From NCBI RefSeq assembly GCF_000513095.1, contig NZ_BAUT01000037.1, positions 1 to 39,355 on the forward strand: a stretch of 39,355 nucleotides of DNA. Reading direction: 5' to 3'. Shown here piece by piece: positions 32,453-39,355 of this stretch. Each line of letters opens with the position of its first letter. Positions within the stretch are counted from its first letter, which is position 1. A program made the position numbers and the translations under genes. The notes beneath the pieces were generated by a model that was given only the letters and a program-made list of their open reading frames with translations, had not been told where the DNA came from and made no database searches. Source of the DNA: Halalkalibacter wakoensis JCM 9140 (GTDB lineage: Bacteria > Bacillota > Bacilli > Bacillales > Bacillaceae_D).

Positions 32453-33233
32453 TGCAGTGAGATTTGAGGATTTGAATTTCATCCCATTGGTTGATCATGT
32501 CCACCCTATGACACCTAGTATACAACAACAAACCTTAGCTATTCCTGGTCGATCTGGTCTTTGGAACTTTGGTACAGAGATAGGAGAGCGACATTTCTCG
32601 ATTCCTTTGGCTATACCAGGGGAGCGTATCATTCAGCAACATGACCTAAATCGTCTTGTTGCTTTTTTTCTTGATAAAAGAGGACAGCCAAGAGAAGTAA
32701 AGATTGTGTTTGATTATGAGCCAGATAAATTTTACAAAGTAACATTGGCACAGCAAATAAACCCAAGCAGGTTAGTTGGAGTCACGACATTTGATTTACC
32801 TTTAGCGGCTTATGATCCACATAAATATTTAAACGTTGAAAGTGATGAGATAACTTGGGGAAGTACAGATGTGAAATTTAATTCATTATCCATTACGTAT
32901 GGACACGAGGCGGTTGGGCTTGTTCAAGTAACATCAGCGAGAACAATCAATTATCAAGTTTTAGGCAGTTTTATAAAGCCAACTATTACGATATCTGGGA
33001 CAGGAAGTAACGTGACTTTATCAGCAAATGGTAAGTCTATTACTCTACCAAATTTTAATAGTGACACTTGGATTATTGACGGTAGTGATTTTTCTGTTAA
33101 AAGAAATGGAGTCGAAACTATTTTAGATGGAATTGACTTTTTAGAGTTTGTAAGTGGAGATAATTCATTGCAGATAACAGGTTCTAATTTAAATTTTAGT
33201 CTATCAATAAAATATCGAGACAAGTTTTTATAG
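32436..33233 (+). CDS. Distal tail protein (Dit)
   Basis: 265 residues from ATG 32436, overlapping the tape-measure stop. Typical siphovirus Dit N-terminus (PSIQQQTLAIPGRSGLWNFG, FSIPLAIPG) and a galectin-like C-terminal domain (VTLSANGKSITLPNFNSDTW). Forms the hub at the tail tip. Normally followed by Tal; here a fibre gene follows instead. Confidence 0.88.
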   Translation: MLTMDDAVRFEDLNFIPLVDHVHPMTPSIQQQTLAIPGRSGLWNFGTEIGERHFSIPLAIPGERIIQQHDLNRLVAFFLDKRGQPREVKIVFDYEPDKFYKVTLAQQINPSRLVGVTTFDLPLAAYDPHKYLNVESDEITWGSTDVKFNSLSITYGHEAVGLVQVTSARTINYQVLGSFIKPTITISGTGSNVTLSANGKSITLPNFNSDTWIIDGSDFSVKRNGVETILDGIDFLEFVSGDNSLQITGSNLNFSLSIKYRDKFL

Positions 33234-33244
33234 GAGGCGGGTTG

Positions 33245-34642
33245 ATGCCAGCAGAACGAATTAAATATGATGATGTATTACGCACAGGTACCGATAAGTT
33301 AAACGATGCGATCGATGCAGCGAATAAGGCGGAAGTTGATTCAACAGAGGCTAAGTCAATGTCTACAACAGCACTGTCTCAATCTGAAAACACTCAAATC
33401 CAATTGGACACGATTGTTATTGAAGGAGATTCGTCGGTTGAAGCTGCTCAAGCTAGGGTGAAAGCGGATGGTTCTGTAGCTCCAACTTTAAAGAGAAGAT
33501 TAGATGATGATTACAAAGAGCATAGTGAACGGTTGGCACAAACTATGCAAAAACTAGATTATGAAGATGCTTCCATAGGGATTGACAGCCTATTAAAACA
33601 ACTACGTGCAAAAAGTGGTATAAACCCTAATTGGGATAAATGGCAAGAAAAAGAATATAACTATGGTTTTAATACGAGTACCACACGTATATGGTCAGAA
33701 TTCGAAGGTGTCGTTTCTACAGATTCTATGTTTGTTTCAAAAGGTGGTAAAGGTCGTTGGGGTTTTCATGTTTTCGAAGGGTTTGACAGTGAGGGTAAAC
33801 GTCTAACCATGCTATCGGGTAAACAATCAAACATGGGTGAAATCTTTTATTTTAATCCTAACTATGACCCTAACGCTGAATGGCACACTCGTTTCGGTTC
33901 TGTTCGTATAGGTTGTGATGAACCAACATATGGAATTGAAGTTAACCCAATTGAAATGAAGTCGAACGTTCCTATCTTTTTCACAAAAAGAGAAGCAATC
34001 AGAAGACCGGATAAGCATGAGTATATAGAGATTACAGGCGGTAATGCGTTCGGATCAGCAAGAACAGGGAGCGCAATAAAGTTATACGGTGAAGACTTCA
34101 CAGGTCTGCGTGGTGGATTAGAATTATTTTTCGGCAGTTACACCAAAGATTTAGTTTCTACGTCGATAAAATATAACTTCATGTCTACTACGGGAGCTAA
34201 AGAAGTATTTTCGGTTGACCATGCAGGAGTAGGACGGTTTTCGGACGGATTGAAAGTAAAAGGATTAGATGCGGTGGTTGGATTACAAGACCAATCCTTA
34301 GAAATTTCCTACGATAAGAAATTCAAGGCTAATCGTGGGGGTTCCGCAATTAGATTAAACGGTAAGGACTTCACAGGACTTAGAGGCGGTGCTGAGATTT
34401 TTATTGGTAGCTATGAGACAGATATTGCAAGCACAGCGTTAAAAGCCTCCTATATGTCCACAGCAGGAGCACTTGAAGTTTTTTCGGTCGATCAGAGAGG
34501 GCGTTTAATTGTGTCAGAAGGTATTAGACCTGGCAGGTTATCAACAGAACCGACAGCTCATGACGGATTAATTTATTATAATACAACAACAGGAAAGTTT
34601 AGAGGTTGCGAAAACGGCGTATGGAAAGATTTAATAGCTTAA
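33245..34642 (+). CDS. Tail fibre / receptor-binding protein
   Basis: 465 residues from ATG 33245 with AGGAGGCGGG upstream. N-terminal helical attachment part (IEGDSSVEAAQARVKADGS, residues ~60-80, common in Bacillus phage fibres), then a beta part with two similar ~57-residue units (GSAIKLYGEDFTGLRGG... and GSAIRLNGKDFTGLRGG..., each ending VFSVD), and a C-terminal YYNTTTGKFRGCENGVWKDL tip. Probably trimeric host-receptor binder. Confidence 0.78.
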   Translation: MPAERIKYDDVLRTGTDKLNDAIDAANKAEVDSTEAKSMSTTALSQSENTQIQLDTIVIEGDSSVEAAQARVKADGSVAPTLKRRLDDDYKEHSERLAQTMQKLDYEDASIGIDSLLKQLRAKSGINPNWDKWQEKEYNYGFNTSTTRIWSEFEGVVSTDSMFVSKGGKGRWGFHVFEGFDSEGKRLTMLSGKQSNMGEIFYFNPNYDPNAEWHTRFGSVRIGCDEPTYGIEVNPIEMKSNVPIFFTKREAIRRPDKHEYIEITGGNAFGSARTGSAIKLYGEDFTGLRGGLELFFGSYTKDLVSTSIKYNFMSTTGAKEVFSVDHAGVGRFSDGLKVKGLDAVVGLQDQSLEISYDKKFKANRGGSAIRLNGKDFTGLRGGAEIFIGSYETDIASTALKASYMSTAGALEVFSVDQRGRLIVSEGIRPGRLSTEPTAHDGLIYYNTTTGKFRGCENGVWKDLIA

Positions 34643-34657
34643 AGGAGGATGGTGCTT

Positions 34658-34825
34658 ATGAGTTTACAAGATAAATTAGTCGTTGTTCAAGAGGATTTGA
34701 AGAAGTTGAACGAAGAATATAGAAAAGTAACTTCTTACGCAGAGGGAGTCAAGGAAGAAATATTAATGAAGAACGGTCAGATGCAATTACTAAATGAGCT
34801 ACTGCAAGAAGATGATACACAGTAG
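34658..34825 (+). CDS. Small coiled-coil protein, 55 residues
   Basis: ATG at 34658 after AAAGGAGG. Almost wholly helical with heptad spacing (LVVVQEDLKKLNEEYRKV). Not recognised; could be a tail-fibre accessory or a degraded holin-associated protein. Confidence 0.6.
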   Translation: MSLQDKLVVVQEDLKKLNEEYRKVTSYAEGVKEEILMKNGQMQLLNELLQEDDTQ

Positions 34826-34859
34826 GACGAAACTGAGACAGAATCAATATTTGAGAAAT

Positions 34860-34892
34860 GAGGCGCTCTTAGTGGGTGCCTCTTTAAATTTT
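34860..34892 (+). terminator. Terminator upstream of the Acb2-like gene
   Basis: GAGGCGC/GTGCCTC stem with a nine-base loop and TTTAAATTTT tail. Confidence 0.65.
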
Positions 34893-34905
34893 AGGAGGAA
34901 ATAAT

Positions 34906-35112
34906 ATGAAACCATCAATCGAAAACAATTTTAAATACCATGCACCTAAAGATCAAGAAACGGTGTCAAAGCACGAAGGAGTTCGTAACGAGTGTAGACA
35001 TCTGGCGAATACGTTAGACACATTACTACCTGATAGCCGTGAGAAATCATTAGCTATGACTAAGTTAGAAGAAGTAATGATGTGGGCAAATGCAAGCATT
35101 GCACGCAACTAA
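34906..35112 (+). CDS. acb2: Acb2-like anti-CBASS cyclic nucleotide sponge
   Basis: 68 residues, helical hairpin protein. The motifs FKYHAPKDQETVSKHE, NECRHLANTLDTLLPDSREK and LTKLEE-like MTKLEEVMMWANASIARN match what I know of the Acb2 family (phage PaMx33 Acb2, T4 Vs.4). Acb2 forms a hexamer that sequesters cyclic di- and trinucleotides made by CBASS and so blocks abortive infection. ATG after AGGAGG. It is isolated between two terminators, suggesting its own expression in lysogeny or infection. Recognition is by motif only. Confidence 0.78.
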   Translation: MKPSIENNFKYHAPKDQETVSKHEGVRNECRHLANTLDTLLPDSREKSLAMTKLEEVMMWANASIARN

Positions 35113-35124
35113 TTTAAGCATCAA

Positions 35125-35153
35125 AAAAGCCCCAGTTATTAGCTAGGGCTTTT
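35125..35153. terminator. Bidirectional terminator at the left edge of the nested cassette
   Basis: AAAAGCCC (35125-35132) / GGGCTTTT (35146-35153): A-run on one side and T-run on the other, so it can stop both the Acb2-like gene and the minus-strand genes. The stop of the gene ending at 35143 lies in it. Confidence 0.85.
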
Positions 35154-35367
35154 CATCTATTCCGATGTATCTTGGTTCATCAAGACACGTTTCGATATGC
35201 TCTTTTAAAGTGAGGTGAAGCTTATGATCATCAATATCATCTAGCCAATCATCATAACTCATTGCTATCTTCATTTTCACAATGTCGTTATGCAGCCATT
35301 CTTCTGCTAGATCATGATGTCCAATAAACTGTTCTAATTCTTTGGCGACATCTTCTATTGTAGTCAT
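35143..35367 (-). CDS. Small acidic protein of the nested cassette, 74 residues
   Basis: Not recognised. Acidic, helical (MTTIEDVAKELEQFIGHHDL, DDWLDDIDDHK). It overlaps the end of the HNH-RHH gene by 4 bp, so it is translated from the same message. Confidence 0.6.
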   Translation of the reverse strand: MTTIEDVAKELEQFIGHHDLAEEWLHNDIVKMKIAMSYDDWLDDIDDHKLHLTLKEHIETCLDEPRYIGIDEKP

Positions 35368-35771
35368 TTGTTTAATTTAAGTCCTTTCTCTATAAGGTCT
35401 CTAATAGCTTCATTTCTATTTTTTAATTTATTCTCATGCCAGTGAGTTTCGATTTCATCAACCATTTCATCGGGGAAAGTTATTAGGATTTGAGTATTTT
35501 TTGTTTTATCTATCCCATATCTTGTTTTTACTCGTTGTTCATGTGGTATTAATACAGATTTATCTTTTGGATAATGAACATCTTTGTAATTATTTTTATG
35601 ACAATCTGAACAAACAGTTTTTAAGTTACTTAAAGTATTTGTCCCTCCTTGGGAAACCGGACGAATATGATGAATTTCTAATTTAGTCTGGACACCGCAG
35701 TCACAACAAGTATAACCATCACGTTTTAAGCACCTTGTAAAAATTTCAGATACACTATTTTGTTGTTTCAT
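35364..35771 (-). CDS. HNH nuclease fused to a ribbon-helix-helix domain
   Basis: 135 residues from ATG 35771. N-terminal HNH: CLKRDGYTCCDCG, LEIHHIRPVSQGGTN, LKTVCSDCHKN (zinc Cys pairs and catalytic HH). After a basic linker, ILITFPDEMVDEIETHW and RNEAIRDLIEKGLKL give the strand-helix-helix of an RHH DNA-binding domain. A sequence-specific nicking or homing-type activity is plausible but inferred. It overlaps the XRE gene end by 17 bp. Confidence 0.78.
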   Translation of the reverse strand: MKQQNSVSEIFTRCLKRDGYTCCDCGVQTKLEIHHIRPVSQGGTNTLSNLKTVCSDCHKNNYKDVHYPKDKSVLIPHEQRVKTRYGIDKTKNTQILITFPDEMVDEIETHWHENKLKNRNEAIRDLIEKGLKLNK

Positions 35772-36003
35772 TTTGATCACCTATAGAAATTTCTTTATTG
35801 TTGCATGTTAGTACTAACAAATCAGAAATATCACATTCGAGTGTACAACAAATTTTAGCCAAATTATCTAATGGTAACCTAACGGTTTCGTTTTTACACA
35901 TTTCATTAATGGAAGCTAATCTAATATTCGTTTCTCGAGAAAGTTCTCGCTGGGAAAGACCTTTTTGTTTTAATATTTCAGATAAATATATAGTAATTTC
36001 CAT
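35755..36003 (-). CDS. XRE repressor of the nested cassette
   Basis: 82 residues, single helix-turn-helix (LKQKGLSQRELSRETNIRLA, residues 11-30), closest in pattern to Xre/YozG-like small repressors. Divergent from the tyrosine recombinase gene across operator-like repeats at 36039-36083, so it probably represses that gene and itself. TTGGAGGTGA precedes the ATG. Confidence 0.82.
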   Translation of the reverse strand: MEITIYLSEILKQKGLSQRELSRETNIRLASINEMCKNETVRLPLDNLAKICCTLECDISDLLVLTCNNKEISIGDQNETTK

Positions 36004-36036
36004 GAAATCACCTCCAATTAGATTTTATCATTAAAT

Positions 36037-36110
36037 TTGTACCGTTTAAAGTAACATTTTGGTTGTATCGTTTAACGGAACGTGTTATGATTAATACGAA
36101 CAAATGTTCT
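36037..36110 (+). promoter_or_regulatory. Operator repeats, promoter and LexA-like box of the recombinase gene
   Basis: Promoter TTGTAT (36063-36068), 17 bp, TATGAT (36086-36091). Two related sequences, TGTACCGTTTAAAGTAACAT (36039) and TGTATCGTTTAACGGAACGT (36065), look like repressor sites; the second lies in the promoter spacer. CGAACAAATGTTCT (36097-36110) fits the Bacillus LexA box pattern CGAACnnnnGTTCG at all but the last base and sits at the expected transcription start. Confidence 0.6.
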
Positions 36111-36136
36111 TTAAACTATACAAAGGTGGTTATTTA

Positions 36137-37126
36137 ATGAAAACAGCAGGTGAGTTACTAATTTCCGAAATCGCTGGGTTTATCTCTGAATTAGTGCCGA
36201 TCAATGTAGAGCAAACAAAAAGTCAATTGTCTGAGATTGTAACAAAATATCATGTCACTCAGGTCGATGATGAAGAGATCCATCCTGATCTAACCGAAAA
36301 AATCCTATTGTTCCTATCAACAAAGAAATTGGAAGGGTTAAGCCCTTCTACGTTAGATGGCTATAAGTTAGATCTTCGAATTTTTGCAGAACATGTGAAG
36401 AAGAAAGCGGAGAATGTCACTGCAGCCGATATTCGTGTGTATTTAGGTAAGTTCGAGCATTTGAAAATGAGTACAATCGGAAAGAAGTTATCAGTCTTAA
36501 AAAGTTTTTTCTCTTGGCTTGCTGGTGAAGAAATTATACAACGTGATCCTACGGTTAAATTAAAGCCACCTAAGACTGAGAAGAGATTAGGAAAGGCTTT
36601 ATCTATCGAGGAACTAGAAATGTTAAGAGAGGCCTGTGTGACTGTTAGACAACGTGCATTTATAGAAGTTCTTTATGCGACAGGATGTAGATTATCTGAA
36701 GTACATCAGTTAAATATATCTGACATTGATTTTCAAGAGAAAAGCTGTCGAGTTGTCGGTAAAGGTAATAAAGAACGAGAAGTATATTTTTCTTATAAAG
36801 CTATGTATCATTTGAAAAAATATTTAACCGCCCGCGAAGACGAGTGCGAAGCTTTAATGGTAACGATCCGCAAACCTTATAGACGTTTAACAAAACGAGG
36901 TATTCAGCGGGAAGTGGCTAAAATTGCTAAAAATGCAGGGTTGGAAAACAAGGTCAGCCCACATGTAATGCGTCATACATTCGCTACCTTAACTCTGAAC
37001 AATGGAGCTGAGTTAGTTGCTGTACAAGAGTTACTCGGACATAGCAATCCAGATACAACATTAAGATACGCTCGTATAACAGAAGAACGCAAGAGAGAGC
37101 AACATAAAAAGTTTTTAGTACAGTAA
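36137..37126 (+). CDS. XerC/D-like tyrosine recombinase
   Basis: 329 residues from ATG 36137 (AAAGGTGG upstream). Core-binding SAM-like domain (~55-135) and catalytic domain with R185 (GCRLSEV), K209 (GKGNKERE), H276/R279 (SPHVMRHTF), H302 (LLGHSN) and Y311 (LRYARI). All catalytic residues are present, so it is probably active. This is the third recombinase of the element; sigK integration is explained by the serine enzyme, so this one likely acts elsewhere, for example on its own cassette or on tail genes. Confidence 0.9.
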   Translation: MKTAGELLISEIAGFISELVPINVEQTKSQLSEIVTKYHVTQVDDEEIHPDLTEKILLFLSTKKLEGLSPSTLDGYKLDLRIFAEHVKKKAENVTAADIRVYLGKFEHLKMSTIGKKLSVLKSFFSWLAGEEIIQRDPTVKLKPPKTEKRLGKALSIEELEMLREACVTVRQRAFIEVLYATGCRLSEVHQLNISDIDFQEKSCRVVGKGNKEREVYFSYKAMYHLKKYLTAREDECEALMVTIRKPYRRLTKRGIQREVAKIAKNAGLENKVSPHVMRHTFATLTLNNGAELVAVQELLGHSNPDTTLRYARITEERKREQHKKFLVQ

Positions 37127-37154
37127 GAGTCCGAAAGGGCTCTTATTATTTTTT
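37125..37154 (+). terminator. Terminator at the right edge of the nested cassette
   Basis: AAGAGTCC-GAAA-GGGCTCTT stem (one T-G pair) with a GAAA tetraloop and a TTATTATTTTTT tail, overlapping the recombinase stop. Confidence 0.85.
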
Positions 37155-37163
37155 AGAAATGAG

Positions 37164-39160
37164 GTGATTACAATCATTAAAACGCTGAACGTGAACAGAC
37201 AAACCACGTCCATCTTAGAAAATGCCTACAAGATAGGCTATGATCTAACCGAGAATCAAATTTGGACAGCTCATTTTTCACTGCCTTTAAATGATCCAAA
37301 AGTAGATAAGGTGAAGCTACTTGAATACGTAGAAATCACAGACGGTGATCGTTACATCGGTTTGTTCCGTGTCATTCCAAAAAAGACAATTAAAAATGAA
37401 TCAACCAAAGAGGTGACGTTTCAATGTGAGCATGTGTTGGCCACATTGTTAAACTCATCTCTATTTAAGTACCACCAACTAAGTAATTACACTACTGAAG
37501 AGGTGCTGCAGTATTTAATCGAACGACAAAAGCATAAACATTGGCGCTTGGGATCGGTTGAGTTTACCAGGCGATTTCATTATAGCTGGGAGAACGAAAA
37601 GCTTCTTTCGGCTTTTTTTAGTGTACCTAAGCCATTCAACGAGCCATATCGTTGGACGTTCGATACACAAACCTATCCGTGGACATTGAATCTTGTCCGT
37701 CCAAACGATGCAGCGAAGTGTCGTATCAAAGAAGGTTATAATCTGATAGGCTTTGAGGTCACAGAAGATCCAATGTCTGTTTACAACCGCATTTATCCAT
37801 TAGGAGCAGGGGAGGGTGTTAATCAGTTAGGGATTGAGAGTGTGAATAATGGTATTCCTTATTTGGAGATACGTGAACCTAATGAAGAAATCATTGAAAC
37901 AGTGTGGGCAGATCAACGCTTTAAAGATGCTGAATCCTTAATGGCAAGTGGACAAGGTTTATTAGAACAATGGCACAAGCTATCGTCACATGGTCCACAA
38001 CGGCTGCTGATGTTTCTAAGATCACTGGCTTATCTGTGGATCAACTACGAGTGGGATGTGTTGTCCGTATTGATGTAGACGATATGCCGACCGTTGATAT
38101 GAGAATTAACAAGGAAAAACGTTCTGATATCACTGGCGATCCAGGTAATATTCAGTTAGAAATTGGTTCTGTCCGTAAGAATCTCGGTACCACAAACGCT
38201 GATTTACAACGTAGACAGCAGATCAATGAGTTATATAGCAATGGTGCCACCAATATTGATAGTCACGGTTATCAAGATAACGCTGATCCTCAGCATCCAG
38301 CGAAGATTAAATTTTACTTAGACGAAGGTCTAGTAAACATTAACACTATGACTCTCACGTATGAGATTGAACCTTTCAGGGCTTATTCTCGCGCAATTGA
38401 AGGTGGCGGGGCTTTAGTGGATTCTACATCTGCTGGAGGAGCTGTGGTTAAATCTACATCGAGCGGTGGTGGCTCAACCCAAACTAGCTCTAGTGGAGGA
38501 GGAACAACAGCAACGAGTAGTAGTGGAGGAGGTGTGGCAACATCTACGCAATCTGGTGGGGGAACTACACAGTCAAGTGAAGCTGGAGGAGACCATGATC
38601 ATTTGGTTTTTCGCGAGGTGGATTCATCAGGACCCGTTCGAACCCTTAGATATCAGGGTGCTTCTTCAGGTGGAATATTAGAGTTAATGGGGAGCGGTGG
38701 TAACATCCGAACTGCTGGATCAAGCGGGAATCACAGTCATTCAGTGTCTATTCCTTCCCACACTCATAATTTTAATGTTCCGAGTCACAGTCATGATGTG
38801 ACAATTCCGAATCACCAACATACAGTTAATATCCCGAATCACACTCATGAAATTGATATCCCTGCCCACGCTCATCAGATTACATTACCTGACCACACTC
38901 ATGATATTGAGCACGGAATATTTGAGCTGTCGAGAAGGCCTTCTACTGTAGAAATAAGAGTAGATGGTAATCTAGTACCGATAACTGATGTGAGAGGAAG
39001 GGACATTGACATCATTCCTTATTTGGCTACAGACAGTAGCGGTAAGATACAACGTGGCACCTGGCATGAAGTAACAATAACGCCTAACGATTTAGGTAGA
39101 ATCACTGCTGATATTATTTCAAGGTTGTTTATTCAATCGCAGATAGGAGGGACTTTTTAA
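37164..39160 (+). CDS. Tail-associated endopeptidase/minor structural protein (Tal), frame broken once
   Basis: N-terminal prophage tail endopeptidase-type domain (NVNRQTTSILENAYKIGYDL, FQCEHVLATLLNSSLFKYHQ), joined at ~37980 to AADVSKITGLSVDQLRVGC in the next frame; one C is missing (AAG CTA for AAG CCT A). Restored length ~665. The C-terminal half has Gly/Ser repeats (38423-38590), then seven exact nine-residue HxHxxxxPx repeats (38732-38920) and a beta tip. The start is uncertain: GTG at 37164 directly abuts GAGG and no ATG is in place. Confidence 0.85.
38732..38920 (+). repeat. Seven HxH nonapeptide repeats in Tal
   Basis: Units such as HTHNFNVPS and HSHDVTIPN, always nine residues, each with HxH at positions 1 and 3 and Pro at 8 (one unit lacks it at the end). 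In phage spikes and T4 fibre tips, trimeric HxH motifs bind iron or zinc along the axis. Confidence 0.85.
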
Positions 39161-39339
39161 TGCTTGTAAAAATTACTTGTCACGACAATGAAGCCTATGA
39201 GATCAACGTGGATGATTACGATCCCGAGAGCATCAATGAGCAGATTAATAATCAAGAAATCATTACAGTCAAAATTGGCAACATGATATTTTCAAGAATT
39301 GATATAAAACGAGTTGTACCGATAGAGTCAGCGCAATAG
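39160..39339 (+). CDS. Small phage protein after Tal, 59 residues
   Basis: ATG overlaps the Tal stop (TAATG) with AGGAGGG upstream. Begins MLVKITCHDNEAYEINVDDY; beta-rich. Resembles small proteins that follow tail genes before the holin, but is not identified. Confidence 0.65.
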   Translation: MLVKITCHDNEAYEINVDDYDPESINEQINNQEIITVKIGNMIFSRIDIKRVVPIESAQ

Positions 39340-39355
39340 CGTTGGCTCTTTCTTA
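39324..39355 (+). terminator. Terminator at window end
   Basis: GAGTCAGCGC / GCGTTGGCTC stem (two G-T pairs) with TTTCTT following, overlapping the end of the 59-residue gene. It may continue past the window. Confidence 0.65.

Larger units (their letters stand above)
5144..39355. mobile_element. Skin-like siphovirus prophage inserted in sigK (left part)
   Basis: From the AATGA core to the end of the window all genes are phage-type: recombinase, immunity, replication, packaging, head and tail modules in the usual siphovirus order. The lysis genes and right attachment site are not seen, so the element continues beyond the window. Confidence 0.92.

Noticed and set aside
38423-38590. Collagen-like region in Tal
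   Set aside because: The repeats are SSGGG/TS-rich without regular Gly-X-Y triplets.

Overview
The window suggests a spore-forming Bacillaceae bacterium. It is AT-rich, has strong AGGAGG-type ribosome binding sites and GTG/TTG starts, and carries the 5' half of sigK, the mother-cell sporulation sigma factor. All assignments come from reading the sequence; no database search was run.

Chromosomal flank (1 to about 5143): a decayed membrane-protein ORF, a structured intergenic repeat, ahcY (S-adenosylhomocysteinase, minus strand, frame broken once), a YrhC-like membrane protein, a CoA-type Nudix hydrolase (minus), an M20 metallopeptidase, and the first ~140 codons of sigK.

At an AATGA core (5144-5148) sigK is interrupted by a prophage that fills the rest of the window; its right end and the 3' half of sigK lie outside. 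The arrangement matches the B. subtilis skin element: a SpoIVCA-type large serine recombinase convergent with sigK, followed by an ImmA/YqaB-type metallopeptidase. Unlike the degenerate B. subtilis skin, this element has a nearly complete siphovirus genome: immunity (XRE repressor, Cro-like protein, shared operators), early small genes and antirepressor, replication (DnaD-like initiator with candidate origin, G39P-like loader, DnaB helicase), nucleotide and DNA modification (dUTPase, cytosine methyltransferase), a late sigma-like activator, packaging (HNH, TerS, TerL, candidate cos), HK97-type head (portal, ClpP-type protease, capsid, connectors), and a long tail (tail tube, G/GT chaperones with a clear programmed -1 frameshift, tape measure, Dit, fibre, Tal).

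Accessory loci stand out. A TcmP/three-Cys-motif (DUF5131) pair sits in the immunity region. An Acb2-like anti-CBASS cyclic-nucleotide sponge follows the tail fibre. A ~2 kb terminator-bounded cassette (XRE repressor, HNH-RHH fusion, small ORF, divergent tyrosine recombinase with operators and a LexA-like box) lies inside the tail region and separates Dit from Tal. A gene-free 335-bp stretch at 20242-20576 has nested helices suggestive of a structured RNA, next to a membrane-anchored cargo gene with its own promoter. Two intergenic regions carry 11-bp tandem repeats.

At least five conserved genes, plus a sixth less certain one, are broken by exactly one missing base in a short homopolymer (TT, CC, CCC, A8). 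This pattern points to sequencing or consensus error more than to biological decay.
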